This document shows positions 1 through 7,247 of a DNA stretch of 28,042 nucleotides, piece after piece. A program made the position numbers and the translations under genes. The notes under the pieces were generated by a model. The model saw nothing but the letters and a program-made list of their open reading frames with translations. It had not been told where the DNA came from and did not search any database. The stretch is from DAOTXK01 sp034435395. Its GTDB lineage: Bacteria; Chloroflexota; Anaerolineae; Aggregatilineales; Ch27. How positions within the stretch are numbered: position 1 is the stretch's first letter; each line of letters begins with the position of its first letter. Location: positions 1 to 28,042 of the forward strand of contig DAOTXK010000297.1 in NCBI GenBank assembly GCA_034435395.1. The letters run 5' to 3'.

Positions 1-637
1 CGGTCCCCGCGATCAGCCCGCCAATGATCGGATAGAGCGTGCTGGGACCGCCGCGCACGTTCACGCCCGCGGTGACCGTCCCGCGCGGGCCGCTGGGGGT
101 GGCGGTCGGCGGTGGCGCGGTGGGCGGGGGGACCTCCGTCGGTTGCGCCTGAGCCGGTTGCTGCGCCGGAGAGGTTTCGGTCGGGGGTTGCGTGGGCGCA
201 GGGGTGGGCAGGGGCTGGGTCGGCGGTGCTTCGATCACGTTCACGTTGATCACCGCCGGCGTGCTGGCCGTGCCATCCGACCGGAAAGCGATGGCCGTGA
301 CCGAATGCAGGCCCTGACCGCGCGCCTGCCACTCAAAGTTGGCGATAAACGCGCTCTGCCCGGCGGGGTTGGGCGCGGCCATGGACCCGGCGGGCAGGTC
401 GTCAACCTGCAGGTCGATGCGGCTGACGCCCGCCCCGGAGTCCAGGCCCACGGTCTGGACGATGACGGTGGTCCCCTCCGCGAACGACATGCCGTTGACC
501 GGCACCCGAATCTCGACCGTCGGCACATCCGCCGTGGGGAGCGCCGCCGGTTCGCCGTCGCCCCCGGTCAGATTGCAGGCCATAACCGCCAGGGCCAGCG
601 CCACAACAACCATTATTACTTGGGGCCTGCGGGCCAT
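1..637 (-). CDS. Secreted lipoprotein with Ig-like and SH3b-like regions (partial, runs off the window start)
   Basis: About 212 residues are visible and the frame is open to the window edge, so the C-terminus is missing. The start is ATG at 637-635, preceded by a clear AGGGGG ribosome site about 8 nt upstream. The N-terminus is a lipoprotein signal: hydrophobic residues 8-20, then a lipobox AVMAC with Cys21 as the lipidated residue. Residues ~38-130 resemble a bacterial Ig-like fold ('PVNGMSF..G' opening and beta-strand alternation). Residues ~135-185 are a Pro/Thr/Gln-rich linker. From ~186 the sequence 'VTAGVNVRGGPST' looks like the start of a bacterial SH3 domain, which commonly binds cell wall. 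The inferred role is an envelope-anchored binding or scaffold protein; no enzyme motif is visible. LspA encoded at 12957-13508 would process such a lipoprotein. It is divergent from tsaE. Confidence 0.8.
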   Translation of the reverse strand, partial: MARRPQVIMVVVALALAVMACNLTGGDGEPAALPTADVPTVEIRVPVNGMSFAEGTTVIVQTVGLDSGAGVSRIDLQVDDLPAGSMAAPNPAGQSAFIANFEWQARGQGLHSVTAIAFRSDGTASTPAVINVNVIEAPPTQPLPTPAPTQPPTETSPAQQPAQAQPTEVPPPTAPPPTATPSGPRGTVTAGVNVRGGPSTLYPIIGGLIAGT

Positions 638-754
638 AAGAATGTCCCCCTGTGATCTTCAAACCGATTTATTTCGTTTGGGCAAGACTAGCGCAAGTGT
701 GGGCAGAACGCAACGCAAAACCGCTCGTTCCACTGCTGAAGGAGAGGCGGTATA

Positions 755-1297
755 ATGGCCGCAGCGCCCATCGGGGCCTCACAGGACGACGGAACCGTGC
801 CCATTCTGAAACCCGGAACGCTGGAGTTCGTCAGCCGCAGCGCCGCGCAGACCGCCCGCCTGGGCCATCGGTTGGGGGAGATGCTCCGCCCTGGTGACGT
901 GATCTGCCTGTCGGGGGGCCTGGGCGCGGGCAAGACCGTCTTCGCCCGGGGGCTGGGCCAGGGCTGGGGCGCGATCCCGCCCGTCACCAGCCCGTCCTTC
1001 ACCCTGGTGCACGACCACACCCGCCAGGCCGACTCGCGGCGGCTCTACCACGTGGACGCCTACCGCGTCTCCGGCGTGGCCGATGCGCTGACCTTTGGCC
1101 TGGATGAACTGCTGCTGGACGACAACCCGCTGATGCTGGAGTGGCCGGAGCGGGTGGCGGCGTTGCTGCCCGACGAGCGGCTGTGGATCACCTTCCTGTT
1201 CCAGGACGGCGACCGCCGCCACATCCTCTTTGAGGCGTCGGGCGAGCGCTACCTTGAGCTGCTGGAGGAGTACCGCCGCCGCACGTTCGGCGGCTGA
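755..1297 (+). CDS. tsaE: tRNA threonylcarbamoyladenosine biosynthesis ATPase TsaE
   Basis: TsaE is the ATPase partner of TsaB/TsaD in making t6A at position 37 of ANN-decoding tRNAs. Recognisable features are the P-loop GGLGAGKT (residues 54-61), the family signature VTSPSFTLVH (77-86), LYHVDAYR (97-104) and LEWPE (128-132). The length of 180 aa is slightly long because of an N-terminal extension of about 20 residues before the conserved 'LEFVSRSA' start. ATG at 755 has a GGAG site at 741-744. An alternative in-frame GTG at 797 would give the more usual N-terminus. The next gene is tsaB, and the tsaE-tsaB-rimI order is a common bacterial arrangement that supports the call. A TATAAT hexamer overlaps the ATG (751-756), which may be chance. 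Confidence 0.95.
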   Translation: MAAAPIGASQDDGTVPILKPGTLEFVSRSAAQTARLGHRLGEMLRPGDVICLSGGLGAGKTVFARGLGQGWGAIPPVTSPSFTLVHDHTRQADSRRLYHVDAYRVSGVADALTFGLDELLLDDNPLMLEWPERVAALLPDERLWITFLFQDGDRRHILFEASGERYLELLEEYRRRTFGG

Positions 1298-1365
1298 ACA
1301 ACGCCGCGATGGACACGACAGGCGCGGCGTGCGGCCACCGGAGGGAGTGCCGGGAGGTATTAAAC

Positions 1366-1425
1366 GTGGGGCGATTTCAGGCCCTGACGCGACAGGATAA
1401 CTGTGGCCATGTTGCTCGCCATTGA
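1366..1425 (+). CDS. Possible 19-codon leader ORF overlapping the tsaB start
   Basis: A GTG at 1366 sits 8 nt after a strong GGGAGG ribosome site (1352-1357) and opens a 19-codon frame ending at TGA 1423-1425, past the tsaB start at 1403/1409. The tsaB start itself has only a weak AGGA site (1394-1397). Ribosomes ending or passing here could feed tsaB by translational coupling. The peptide has no recognisable domain. This is an inference from ribosome-site strength and overlap only; the GGGAGG could equally be coincidental. Confidence 0.3.
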   Translation: MGRFQALTRQDNCGHVARH

Positions 1426-2092
1426 TACGGCCACCCGCGTGATCAGCCTGGCCCTGCACGACGGCGACCGCCTGCGTGCGGAAGCCTCCTGGGAGACGGC
1501 GGACTACCACACCGCCGAACTGGCCCCGGCCATCGACGACCTGCTGGCGCGGGCCGGAGTCGACGTGACCGATCTCCAGGCGGTGGCGGTGGCGCTCGGC
1601 CCCGGTTCGTTCACCGGGCTGCGCATCGGCCTGGGCCTGGCCAAGGGTCTGGCAGTGGGGTTGAACCTGGCGCTGATCGGCGTGCCCACGCTGGAAATCC
1701 TGGCGGCGAGCCAGCCGCCCTTCGCCGGGACGCTGATCGCCGTGCTGCACATCGGGCGTGGACGGGTCTGCGCCCAGCGCTTCCGGTGGGCGGGCGAAGT
1801 CTGGCAACCGGAGGCTTCCCCAGCCATCATGAGCTGGGAAGAGCTGATCGATAGCGTCGCGCCGGACGCGCCGACGCTGGTCAGCGGCGAGATCGATGCC
1901 GCCGGTCGGGCGAAGATGGCCGGGGCCGTTGAGGCGGGCCGGTCGTTGGCCCTGGCGTCGGCGGCAGAGCGCCTGCGCCGTGCCGGTTTCCTGGCGGACC
2001 GGGCCTGGGCGCGCTTCCGGCAGGGCGACGCCGACGACCCGTTCACGCTGGTGCCCATCTACTTACATCAACCCGGAGTGCCCCACCCATGA
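1403..2092 (+). CDS. tsaB: tRNA threonylcarbamoyladenosine biosynthesis protein TsaB
   Basis: TsaB is a catalytically inactive ASKHA-fold homologue of TsaD that scaffolds the TsaBDE complex for t6A formation. The family opening 'LLAIDTATR' and the motif 'LGPGSFTGLRIGL' (about residues 65-78) are present, and 229 aa is the usual length. The frame begins at GTG 1403; ATG at 1409 is two codons later and equally possible (AGGA at 1394-1397). The frame cannot extend further upstream because of a TGA at 1385. The stop overlaps the rimI start as ATGA (2089-2092), indicating translational coupling. tsaD is not in the window. Confidence 0.95.
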   Translation: MAMLLAIDTATRVISLALHDGDRLRAEASWETADYHTAELAPAIDDLLARAGVDVTDLQAVAVALGPGSFTGLRIGLGLAKGLAVGLNLALIGVPTLEILAASQPPFAGTLIAVLHIGRGRVCAQRFRWAGEVWQPEASPAIMSWEELIDSVAPDAPTLVSGEIDAAGRAKMAGAVEAGRSLALASAAERLRRAGFLADRAWARFRQGDADDPFTLVPIYLHQPGVPHP

Positions 2093-2748
2093 ACGCCCGG
2101 CCCGGCTATGTGTTGCGCCCGATGCGCCACGAGGACATCGCCCAGGTGGTCAGTATCGACCGGCTGTCGTTCCCGATGCCCTGGTCATACAACACCTACC
2201 GCTACGAGATCAGCCACAACCCCTCCAGCACGATGGTCACGTTGAGCCTCGACAGTCCGGGCGAAGCGGCGACTCCTCCCAGCCGGAATGGCCTGCCCGG
2301 CCTGGTGAACCGGCTGCTTGGCAGACAAATGCCAGGCCGCGATTCCATCGTGGTGGGTTATGGCGGCTTCTGGTTCCGGCAGCGGCAGGCGCACATCAGC
2401 ACCATCGCCGTCCATCCGGACTATCGGGGGCGAGGGCTGGGGGAATTGCTGCTGGCTGGCATGATCCGCCGGGCGCTGGACATGGATGCGCTGATCATCT
2501 CCCTGGAGGTGCGCGTCAGCAACGCCCCGGCCATCGCCCTCTACCGCAAGTATGAGTTCGCCCAGTTTGGCCTCAAGCGCCACTACTATCGCGACAACGG
2601 CGAAGACGCCTATGACCTGCGCATCGCCCCCGCCGACCAGGCGTACCGGGCGCGGCTGGAAAAACGGTGGGCGGCCCTGTCGCCGCGCATCCGTTTTACG
2701 GACCAGTTCACCCAGGTCGTTTCGTCTGGAACAAATATTCGGTTTTGA
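2089..2748 (+). CDS. rimI: GNAT N-acetyltransferase, ribosomal protein S18-alanine acetyltransferase RimI type
   Basis: A GNAT-fold enzyme predicted to acetylate the N-terminal alanine of ribosomal protein S18 using acetyl-CoA. Visible signatures are SFPMPW (27-32), STIAVHPDYRGRGLGE (104-119) containing the acetyl-CoA pyrophosphate loop, SLEVRVSN (138-145) and HYYRDNGEDAY (165-175). At 219 aa it is longer than the usual ~150. The extra length lies in an insertion at about residues 55-85 (Pro/Gly/Arg-rich) and a C-terminal extension after ~180. The start overlaps tsaB by 4 nt. The position after tsaE-tsaB is a common context for rimI; the exact substrate is inferred. Confidence 0.88.
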   Translation: MNARPGYVLRPMRHEDIAQVVSIDRLSFPMPWSYNTYRYEISHNPSSTMVTLSLDSPGEAATPPSRNGLPGLVNRLLGRQMPGRDSIVVGYGGFWFRQRQAHISTIAVHPDYRGRGLGELLLAGMIRRALDMDALIISLEVRVSNAPAIALYRKYEFAQFGLKRHYYRDNGEDAYDLRIAPADQAYRARLEKRWAALSPRIRFTDQFTQVVSSGTNIRF

Positions 2749-2749
2749 G

Positions 2750-2755
2750 TATAGT
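2750..2755 (+). promoter_or_regulatory. Possible -10 element for the uracil-DNA glycosylase gene
   Basis: TATAGT lies 39 nt before the ATG at 2794, in the short gap after rimI. No convincing -35 is seen 16-18 nt upstream (TGGAAC is the nearest), so the gene may instead be read from the upstream operon. Confidence 0.25.
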
Positions 2756-2793
2756 CGTCAGCAGCCGATCAGCAGCCAGGAAGGATATGGATC

Positions 2794-3426
2794 ATGACCG
2801 AATCCCTGGAAGCGCGCCAGACTCAACTGGAGGCCATCGCCGCAGAAGTCGCCGCCTGCCGGAACTGCCCGCTCCACAAAGCCCGCACGCATACCGTGCC
2901 CGGTTCCGGCCCGGTGAACGCCGAGATCATGTTCATCGGCGAAGCGCCCGGCTTCCATGAAGATCAACAGGGTCTGCCATTCGTCGGGGCCAGCGGCAAG
3001 TACCTGGACCAGCTGCTGGCCGACGTGGGGCTGAGCCGCCGGGAGGTGTTCATCACCAACGTGGTGAAGTGCCGCCCGCCCCAGAACCGCGAGCCGCTGC
3101 AACCGGAACTGGAAGCCTGCGAGGAGTACCTCAACCGCCAGATCGCGCTGATCAATCCCAAGATCATCATCACCCTGGGACGCTTCAGCATGGCCAAGTA
3201 TTTCCCTGACGGGCGGATCAGCAAGATTCACGGCCACCCCAAGCGAATGGGCGGGCGCATCTATTATCCGATGTACCACCCGGCAGCCGTGCTGCGCACG
3301 CCGAACCTGCGTCCGGAGATGGAAGCCGACATGAAGCGCGTGCCGGACCTGATCAAAGAGGCCGAGTCTGGCGCGCTGCCGGAGAACGACGAGCCAGAAG
3401 TGCCACGACAGTTGAGTCTGTTCTGA
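2794..3426 (+). CDS. Family 4 uracil-DNA glycosylase (Fe-S type) with C-terminal clamp-binding motif
   Basis: Removes uracil from DNA to start base-excision repair. The family 4 layout is clear: Cys22 and Cys25 (CRNCP), Cys93 and Cys109 are the four cluster ligands expected for the [4Fe-4S] centre. GEAPG (49-53) is the first active-site motif and MYHPAA (160-165) the second. The protein has 210 aa. It ends in QLSLF (206-210), an exact match to the bacterial sliding-clamp-binding consensus QL(S/D)LF, placed on a flexible acidic tail. ATG at 2794 has AGGAAGG 9 nt upstream. I am confident in the enzyme family; clamp recruitment is inferred from the motif. Confidence 0.95.
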   Translation: MTESLEARQTQLEAIAAEVAACRNCPLHKARTHTVPGSGPVNAEIMFIGEAPGFHEDQQGLPFVGASGKYLDQLLADVGLSRREVFITNVVKCRPPQNREPLQPELEACEEYLNRQIALINPKIIITLGRFSMAKYFPDGRISKIHGHPKRMGGRIYYPMYHPAAVLRTPNLRPEMEADMKRVPDLIKEAESGALPENDEPEVPRQLSLF

Positions 3427-3578
3427 GCGTTTGCCTGCTTCGGGCGCAGGCGGTCAAATAGGGTGTCAACCGCCGCGCCGGTCCTGGGCCATGACATGAA
3501 TGATGAGGCACGGTGGCGTCGCCTTCGCTCACGCCGCCGCGTATGGTGTCCCGCCCTGTCTGGTCGCCGCAGGGCGCT

Positions 3579-3585
3579 AGGGGAG
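3579..3585 (+). promoter_or_regulatory. Ribosome binding site deciding the MFS-gene start
   Basis: AGGGGAG lies 8 nt before GTG 3594. Upstream in-frame starts (GTG 3513, ATG 3543) lack a ribosome site and would add residues with no resemblance to a transporter N-terminus. Confidence 0.6.
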
Positions 3586-3593
3586 TTTGTGCT

Positions 3594-4922
3594 GTGGAAT
3601 CCGAAGTTATCACGACCGCCCCCCCACCTGAAGCCACGGTCGACATCTCAGACCCCCGGGTGCGGCGGCGGAACTTTCTGGCTCTGATGGGCGATTATGT
3701 GCTGTTCGGCCTAGCCTTCGGCATCCTGAATCCCTCGGTCCTGCCGCCGGATTTCGTGGCCCAGTTGGGTGGCGGCCCCATACTGGTCGGGCTGGCCGGG
3801 CTGGCCTTCAAGCTGCCGTGGCTGCTGCCGCAGTTGCTGGTGGCTCCCCTGGTGAACCGGGCCAGATGCAAAAAGCATTATGTCACCATCCCCGCCCTGC
3901 CAACGCGCGGCTGGTACCTGCCGGTGGCGGCGCTGATGGTCCTGGCCGGGCCGGGGCAGCCCGGCCTGCTGATCGCCCTGCTGCTCAGCGGGTATGCCAC
4001 GCTGGCCGTGGGCGATGGCCTGGCCGTGGTGGCCTGGATGGACGTGATCGGCAGCAGCCTGGGCAACGAGCTGCGCGGCTGGCTGTTCGGGGCAGCGCAG
4101 GCGACAACGGGCGTGATCACGGCGGTGGCGATCTCGCCGCTGGTGCGTCTGATCCTGGGGGCGAACGGCCCCTCCTTCCCCAACAATTACGCCCTGCTGC
4201 TGGCCATCGCGGGCGTGCTGTTGCTGTTGGCCCTATTATCATACACCCGCGTGCAGGAGGGGCACTCCCCGCCGCCCAAGGATTCCCCCTCGCTGCGCCA
4301 GTACCGCGCTTTCCTGGCCCGCCTGCTGCGAGGGGATAACGGGTTTTGCCACTACCTGGTCATGCGCTTTGTCTATGACCTGAGCGCCATCGCCATCCCG
4401 TTTTATATCGTCTTCGCCACCCAGCAGCTGGGCCAGGAAAGCGCCGTCGCCATCAGCGACCAGGTGCTGCTGACCACGTTGACGGGCACCGTGGCCGCGT
4501 TGGGGTTGGGGCGCGTCAACGAACGACTCGGCTCACACGCCGTGATCCGCATCGCTACCCTGGCGGCGACGCTGGGCCCGTTGCTGATCCTGAGCACGGG
4601 CGCGATTGGTGTCCTGGGCCTGCACCTGTTGTGGATCAGCCTGGGCGTCCTCAACGTGGCTTTCGTGCCGGGCTTCCTGAATTGGGTGGTGGAATACGCA
4701 CCGGAAGGCTACCGACCTATCTACAGCGGGCTGTCCAACACGTTCAGCGTGATCGCCTTGCTGGGGCCGCTGTTCGGCGGCGTGATCGTCAACTTGGCGT
4801 CCTACGGCGCGCTGTTTGCGCTGGCGGCGGTCCTGGGGGGCAGCGCGCTGCTGCTGGCCCTGGGCCTGCCGGACCCAAGAAAGAATCGCAGCGGACAACC
4901 GGTTGCCGCCAGTGATCGATGA
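3594..4922 (+). CDS. MFS-like multi-pass membrane transporter
   Basis: 442 residues from the GTG at 3594. After a ~35-residue polar N-terminus the protein has roughly 11-12 hydrophobic segments, with a central polar loop near the middle (the Pro-rich 'HSPPPKDSP' stretch). This is the usual 6+6 pattern of the major facilitator superfamily. Short basic loops follow helices, for example 'VNRARCKKHY'. No substrate-specific motif was recognised, so the cargo is unknown. It follows the glycosylase gene after 167 bp and precedes the envelope-sugar genes, but a link to them is not shown. A family other than MFS is possible, though a polytopic membrane protein is certain. Confidence 0.8.
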   Translation: MESEVITTAPPPEATVDISDPRVRRRNFLALMGDYVLFGLAFGILNPSVLPPDFVAQLGGGPILVGLAGLAFKLPWLLPQLLVAPLVNRARCKKHYVTIPALPTRGWYLPVAALMVLAGPGQPGLLIALLLSGYATLAVGDGLAVVAWMDVIGSSLGNELRGWLFGAAQATTGVITAVAISPLVRLILGANGPSFPNNYALLLAIAGVLLLLALLSYTRVQEGHSPPPKDSPSLRQYRAFLARLLRGDNGFCHYLVMRFVYDLSAIAIPFYIVFATQQLGQESAVAISDQVLLTTLTGTVAALGLGRVNERLGSHAVIRIATLAATLGPLLILSTGAIGVLGLHLLWISLGVLNVAFVPGFLNWVVEYAPEGYRPIYSGLSNTFSVIALLGPLFGGVIVNLASYGALFALAAVLGGSALLLALGLPDPRKNRSGQPVAASDR

Positions 4923-4976
4923 CCGGCCTCGTTACGTAAGCTCCGCCGCCGGGAGGCCGTGCCCTGCGTGGATGCT

Positions 4977-5005
4977 TTGGCCTGCCCGACACAACGCGGT
5001 ATACT
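4977..5005 (+). promoter_or_regulatory. Sigma-70-type promoter for the WecA-like gene
   Basis: TTGGCC (4977-4982), a 17-nt spacer and TATACT (5000-5005) lie about 56 nt before the start codon in the gap after the MFS gene. The -10 matches consensus in five of six bases. This suggests the phosphoglycosyltransferase-epimerase pair has its own promoter. Confidence 0.5.
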
Positions 5006-5060
5006 GTCGCGGGCGAGGCAGCCTCCCCGGCAGACACATCAGGGGGCGTCAGGAAGGACC

Positions 5061-6077
5061 ATGATGCAATTCGTGCCGATCATGATCGCCAGTTTTGCGG
5101 CAGCGCTGGGCCTGACGCCGGTGGCGCGGGGGCTGGCGCGCCGTTTTGACGTGGTGGACCACCCCAGCAGCCGCAAGATTCACACCTCAGCCACGCCCTA
5201 CCTGGGAGGGCTGGCCATTTATGGGGGAATGGCGCTGGCCCTGATCCTGTTCAGCCCCCGCGACTATCTGGTGGAGACGCTGGCCATCGGCGCGGGCGCG
5301 TCATGGCTGGCGCTGGTGGGCCTGCTCGACGACCGTTACAGCCTGCCCCCCTGGCAGAAGTTCCTGGCCCAGTTTGTCGCCGGAATCGTGCTGGTCCTGG
5401 CCGGGGTCCGCATCCGGCTGACCGGCCTGCCGCTGGCGGACGCCGGGCTGACCATCCTCTTTGTGGCGACGATCACCAACGCCGTCAATTTCCTGGATAA
5501 CATGGACGGCCTGGCCGCCGGCCTGACGGGCATCGCGGCGGGCTTCTTTTTTATCCTGGCCGTGGGGGAAGGGCAGGGCCTGGTGGCCAGCTTGGCCGCC
5601 GCGATCTGCGGCTCGGCCATCGGCTTCCTGATCTTCAACTTCAGCCCGGCCAGCATCTTCATGGGGGATATGGGCAGTCTGGTGTTAGGGTTTATGCTGG
5701 CCGTGCTGGCGATCAAGCTGCGCTTTAACATGCCGCTGTCCATTTCCACCTGGTCGGTGCCGCTGCTGGTGCTGGGTCTGCCGGTCTTCGACATCTCCCT
5801 GGTCGTCTTCACTCGCCTGCGGGAAGGCCGCTCCCCTGCCGAGGCCGGGAAGGATCACACGTCCCACCGACTGGTCCAGATGGGCCTCAGCCCGCGTAAC
5901 GCCGTGCTGGTGTTATACGCCGTGTGTGTGGGATTGGGTTTTATGGCGGTGATCGTCAACCGCACCCCGCCGCCGACAGCCACCGTCCTCATCGGCCTCA
6001 CGCTGCTCCTGGCGCTGGTCGCCTTTGTGGGGCTGGAGGTTTTTCGTCATCGACAGCGACAGAACCCCCATGAATGA
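5061..6077 (+). CDS. Polyprenyl-phosphate GlcNAc/HexNAc-1-phosphate transferase, WecA/TagO family
   Basis: An integral membrane enzyme that starts an undecaprenyl-linked glycan by moving a HexNAc-1-phosphate from UDP to the lipid carrier. Residues are counted from ATG 5061 (338 aa). Motifs are LLDDRY (88-93) with the Mg-binding Asp pair, NFLDNMDG (143-150), FMGDMGS (200-206) and DHTSHR (265-270), the MraY/WecA C-terminal His motif. About 10-11 membrane helices are visible. The lack of MraY-specific features and the neighbouring epimerase favour WecA/TagO. AGGAAGG at 5051-5057 precedes two tandem ATGs (5061, 5064); either may start. The 3' end overlaps the epimerase by 8 nt, so the two are translationally coupled. 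Confidence 0.9.
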   Translation: MMQFVPIMIASFAAALGLTPVARGLARRFDVVDHPSSRKIHTSATPYLGGLAIYGGMALALILFSPRDYLVETLAIGAGASWLALVGLLDDRYSLPPWQKFLAQFVAGIVLVLAGVRIRLTGLPLADAGLTILFVATITNAVNFLDNMDGLAAGLTGIAAGFFFILAVGEGQGLVASLAAAICGSAIGFLIFNFSPASIFMGDMGSLVLGFMLAVLAIKLRFNMPLSISTWSVPLLVLGLPVFDISLVVFTRLREGRSPAEAGKDHTSHRLVQMGLSPRNAVLVLYAVCVGLGFMAVIVNRTPPPTATVLIGLTLLLALVAFVGLEVFRHRQRQNPHE

Positions 6078-7011
6078 AACCTATCTGGTCACGGGCGGGG
6101 CGGGTTTTATCGGCTCCCACCTGGTCGAAGCCCTGGTTGATGCCGGGCATGCCGTCCGCGTGATCGACAACTTCGCCACCGGCAAGCCGGAGAACATCGC
6201 CCACCTGCGGGATCGTATCGAGTTCCATGAGATCGACATCACCGACCGCGCCGCGCTGGACGGGCCGATGGCTGGCGTGGATTACGTGCTCCATCAGGCG
6301 GCGATTCCATCGGTGCCGCGCAGCGTGGACGATCCGCTGGGCACCCACGCGGCCAACGTCACCGGCACGATCAACGTGCTGGATGCCGCGCGGCGGGCGG
6401 GCGTCCGGCGGGTGATTTATGCCGCCTCTTCCTCGGCCTACGGGGAGCTGCCGGGCGAATTCAAGCGGGAGGACATGGCCCCCCAGCCGCTCTCCCCTTA
6501 CGCCGCCGCCAAACTGGCCGGGGAATACTACTGCCAGGCGTTCTACCAGGTCTTCGGTCTGGAAACGGTGTGCCTGCGCTACTTTAATGTCTTCGGCCCG
6601 CGCCAGGACCCCACCAGCCAGTACGCCGCCGTGATCCCGCTGTTTATCACCGCCATGCTGGACGGTCGCCCACCGGTGGTTTTCGGCGACGGGCGGCAGT
6701 CCCGCGACTTCACCTACATCGATAACGTGGTAACCGGCAACCTGCTGGCCTGCCATGCCCCCGCTGAAGTGGCCGGGCAGGTGATCAACCTGGCCTGCGG
6801 CGACCGCATCACCCTGCTGGAACTGATCGACCGGATCAACGAGCACCTCAACACCGCCATCCAGCCGGTATTCGACGCCCCGCGCCCCGGCGACATCATG
6901 AACTCGCGGGCCGATATCCGCAAGGCCCGCCGCCTGCTGGGCTTCCAACCGCAGGTGAGCTTTCAAGAGGGGCTGCGGCGCACCATCGAGTGGTTCCGGG
7001 CGAGGGCGTAA
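6070..7011 (+). CDS. NAD-dependent UDP-sugar 4-epimerase, extended SDR (WbpP/GalE-like)
   Basis: Predicted to interconvert UDP-Glc(NAc) and UDP-Gal(NAc) for surface polysaccharide. The protein has 313 aa. The NAD-binding motif TGGAGFIGS is at 8-16, the catalytic Ser/Tyr/Lys set at SSS (120-122), Tyr144 and Lys148 (YAAAK). The stretches HQAAIPSVPRSVDDP (75-89) and RYFNVFGPRQDP (170-181) resemble the WbpP/TviC-type UDP-GlcNAc 4-epimerases more than classical GalE. The start is ATG 6070, inside the end of the upstream gene. A rho-independent terminator follows at 7053-7097. Substrate assignment is inferred from family resemblance. Confidence 0.9.
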   Translation: MNETYLVTGGAGFIGSHLVEALVDAGHAVRVIDNFATGKPENIAHLRDRIEFHEIDITDRAALDGPMAGVDYVLHQAAIPSVPRSVDDPLGTHAANVTGTINVLDAARRAGVRRVIYAASSSAYGELPGEFKREDMAPQPLSPYAAAKLAGEYYCQAFYQVFGLETVCLRYFNVFGPRQDPTSQYAAVIPLFITAMLDGRPPVVFGDGRQSRDFTYIDNVVTGNLLACHAPAEVAGQVINLACGDRITLLELIDRINEHLNTAIQPVFDAPRPGDIMNSRADIRKARRLLGFQPQVSFQEGLRRTIEWFRARA

Positions 7012-7052
7012 TGTCCCCCCAGCGCGGCCCGCCGCCGCCATCGGACGGCTGC

Positions 7053-7097
7053 GCCCCTGGCACCTCCCTGAACACTGCGGGAGGCCGGGGCGTTTTT
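7053..7097 (+). terminator. Rho-independent terminator after the epimerase gene
   Basis: GCCCC (7053-7057) and CCTCCC (7063-7068) pair with GGGAGG (7079-7084) and GGGGC (7087-7091), with an internal bulge and a 10-nt loop. GTTTTTA follows (T-run 7093-7097), giving a GC stem plus U-tract on the + strand. Confidence 0.75.
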
Positions 7098-7169
7098 AGT
7101 TTATTTTTAGGGACGGGCGGCAGATTTTCAGCTATGATAGAATTATCTGGACGGATCACGTGTTTACAG

Positions 7170-7199
7170 TTGTCAAAATCGATGGCGTTATTGTATCCT
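7170..7199 (+). promoter_or_regulatory. Possible promoter for the GT4 glycosyltransferase
   Basis: TTGTCA (7170-7175) and TATCCT (7194-7199) are spaced by 18 nt in an AT-rich stretch after the terminator, about 49 nt before the ATG at 7248. Overlapping candidates exist (TTTACA at 7163, TATGAT at 7133), so the exact site is uncertain. Confidence 0.35.
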
Positions 7200-7247
7200 A
7201 AAGGCACAATCCATGTAATATCAATTATTGAGCCGGAAGCCTGACCC

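Noticed and set aside
779..1807. Minus-strand 342-codon frame opposite tsaE and tsaB
   Set aside because: Both plus-strand genes are clearly recognised; the antisense frame is low-complexity and spans two genes.
3433..3451. Small GCCTGC/GCAGGC hairpin after the glycosylase gene as a terminator
   Set aside because: Only six base pairs and no T-run; not enough to call.
3513..3593. Upstream GTG/ATG starts for the MFS gene
   Set aside because: They lack a ribosome site, while GTG 3594 has AGGGGAG 8 nt upstream and fits the expected N-terminus.
5998..7041. Minus-strand 347-codon frame opposite the epimerase
   Set aside because: Shadow of a well-defined SDR epimerase gene.
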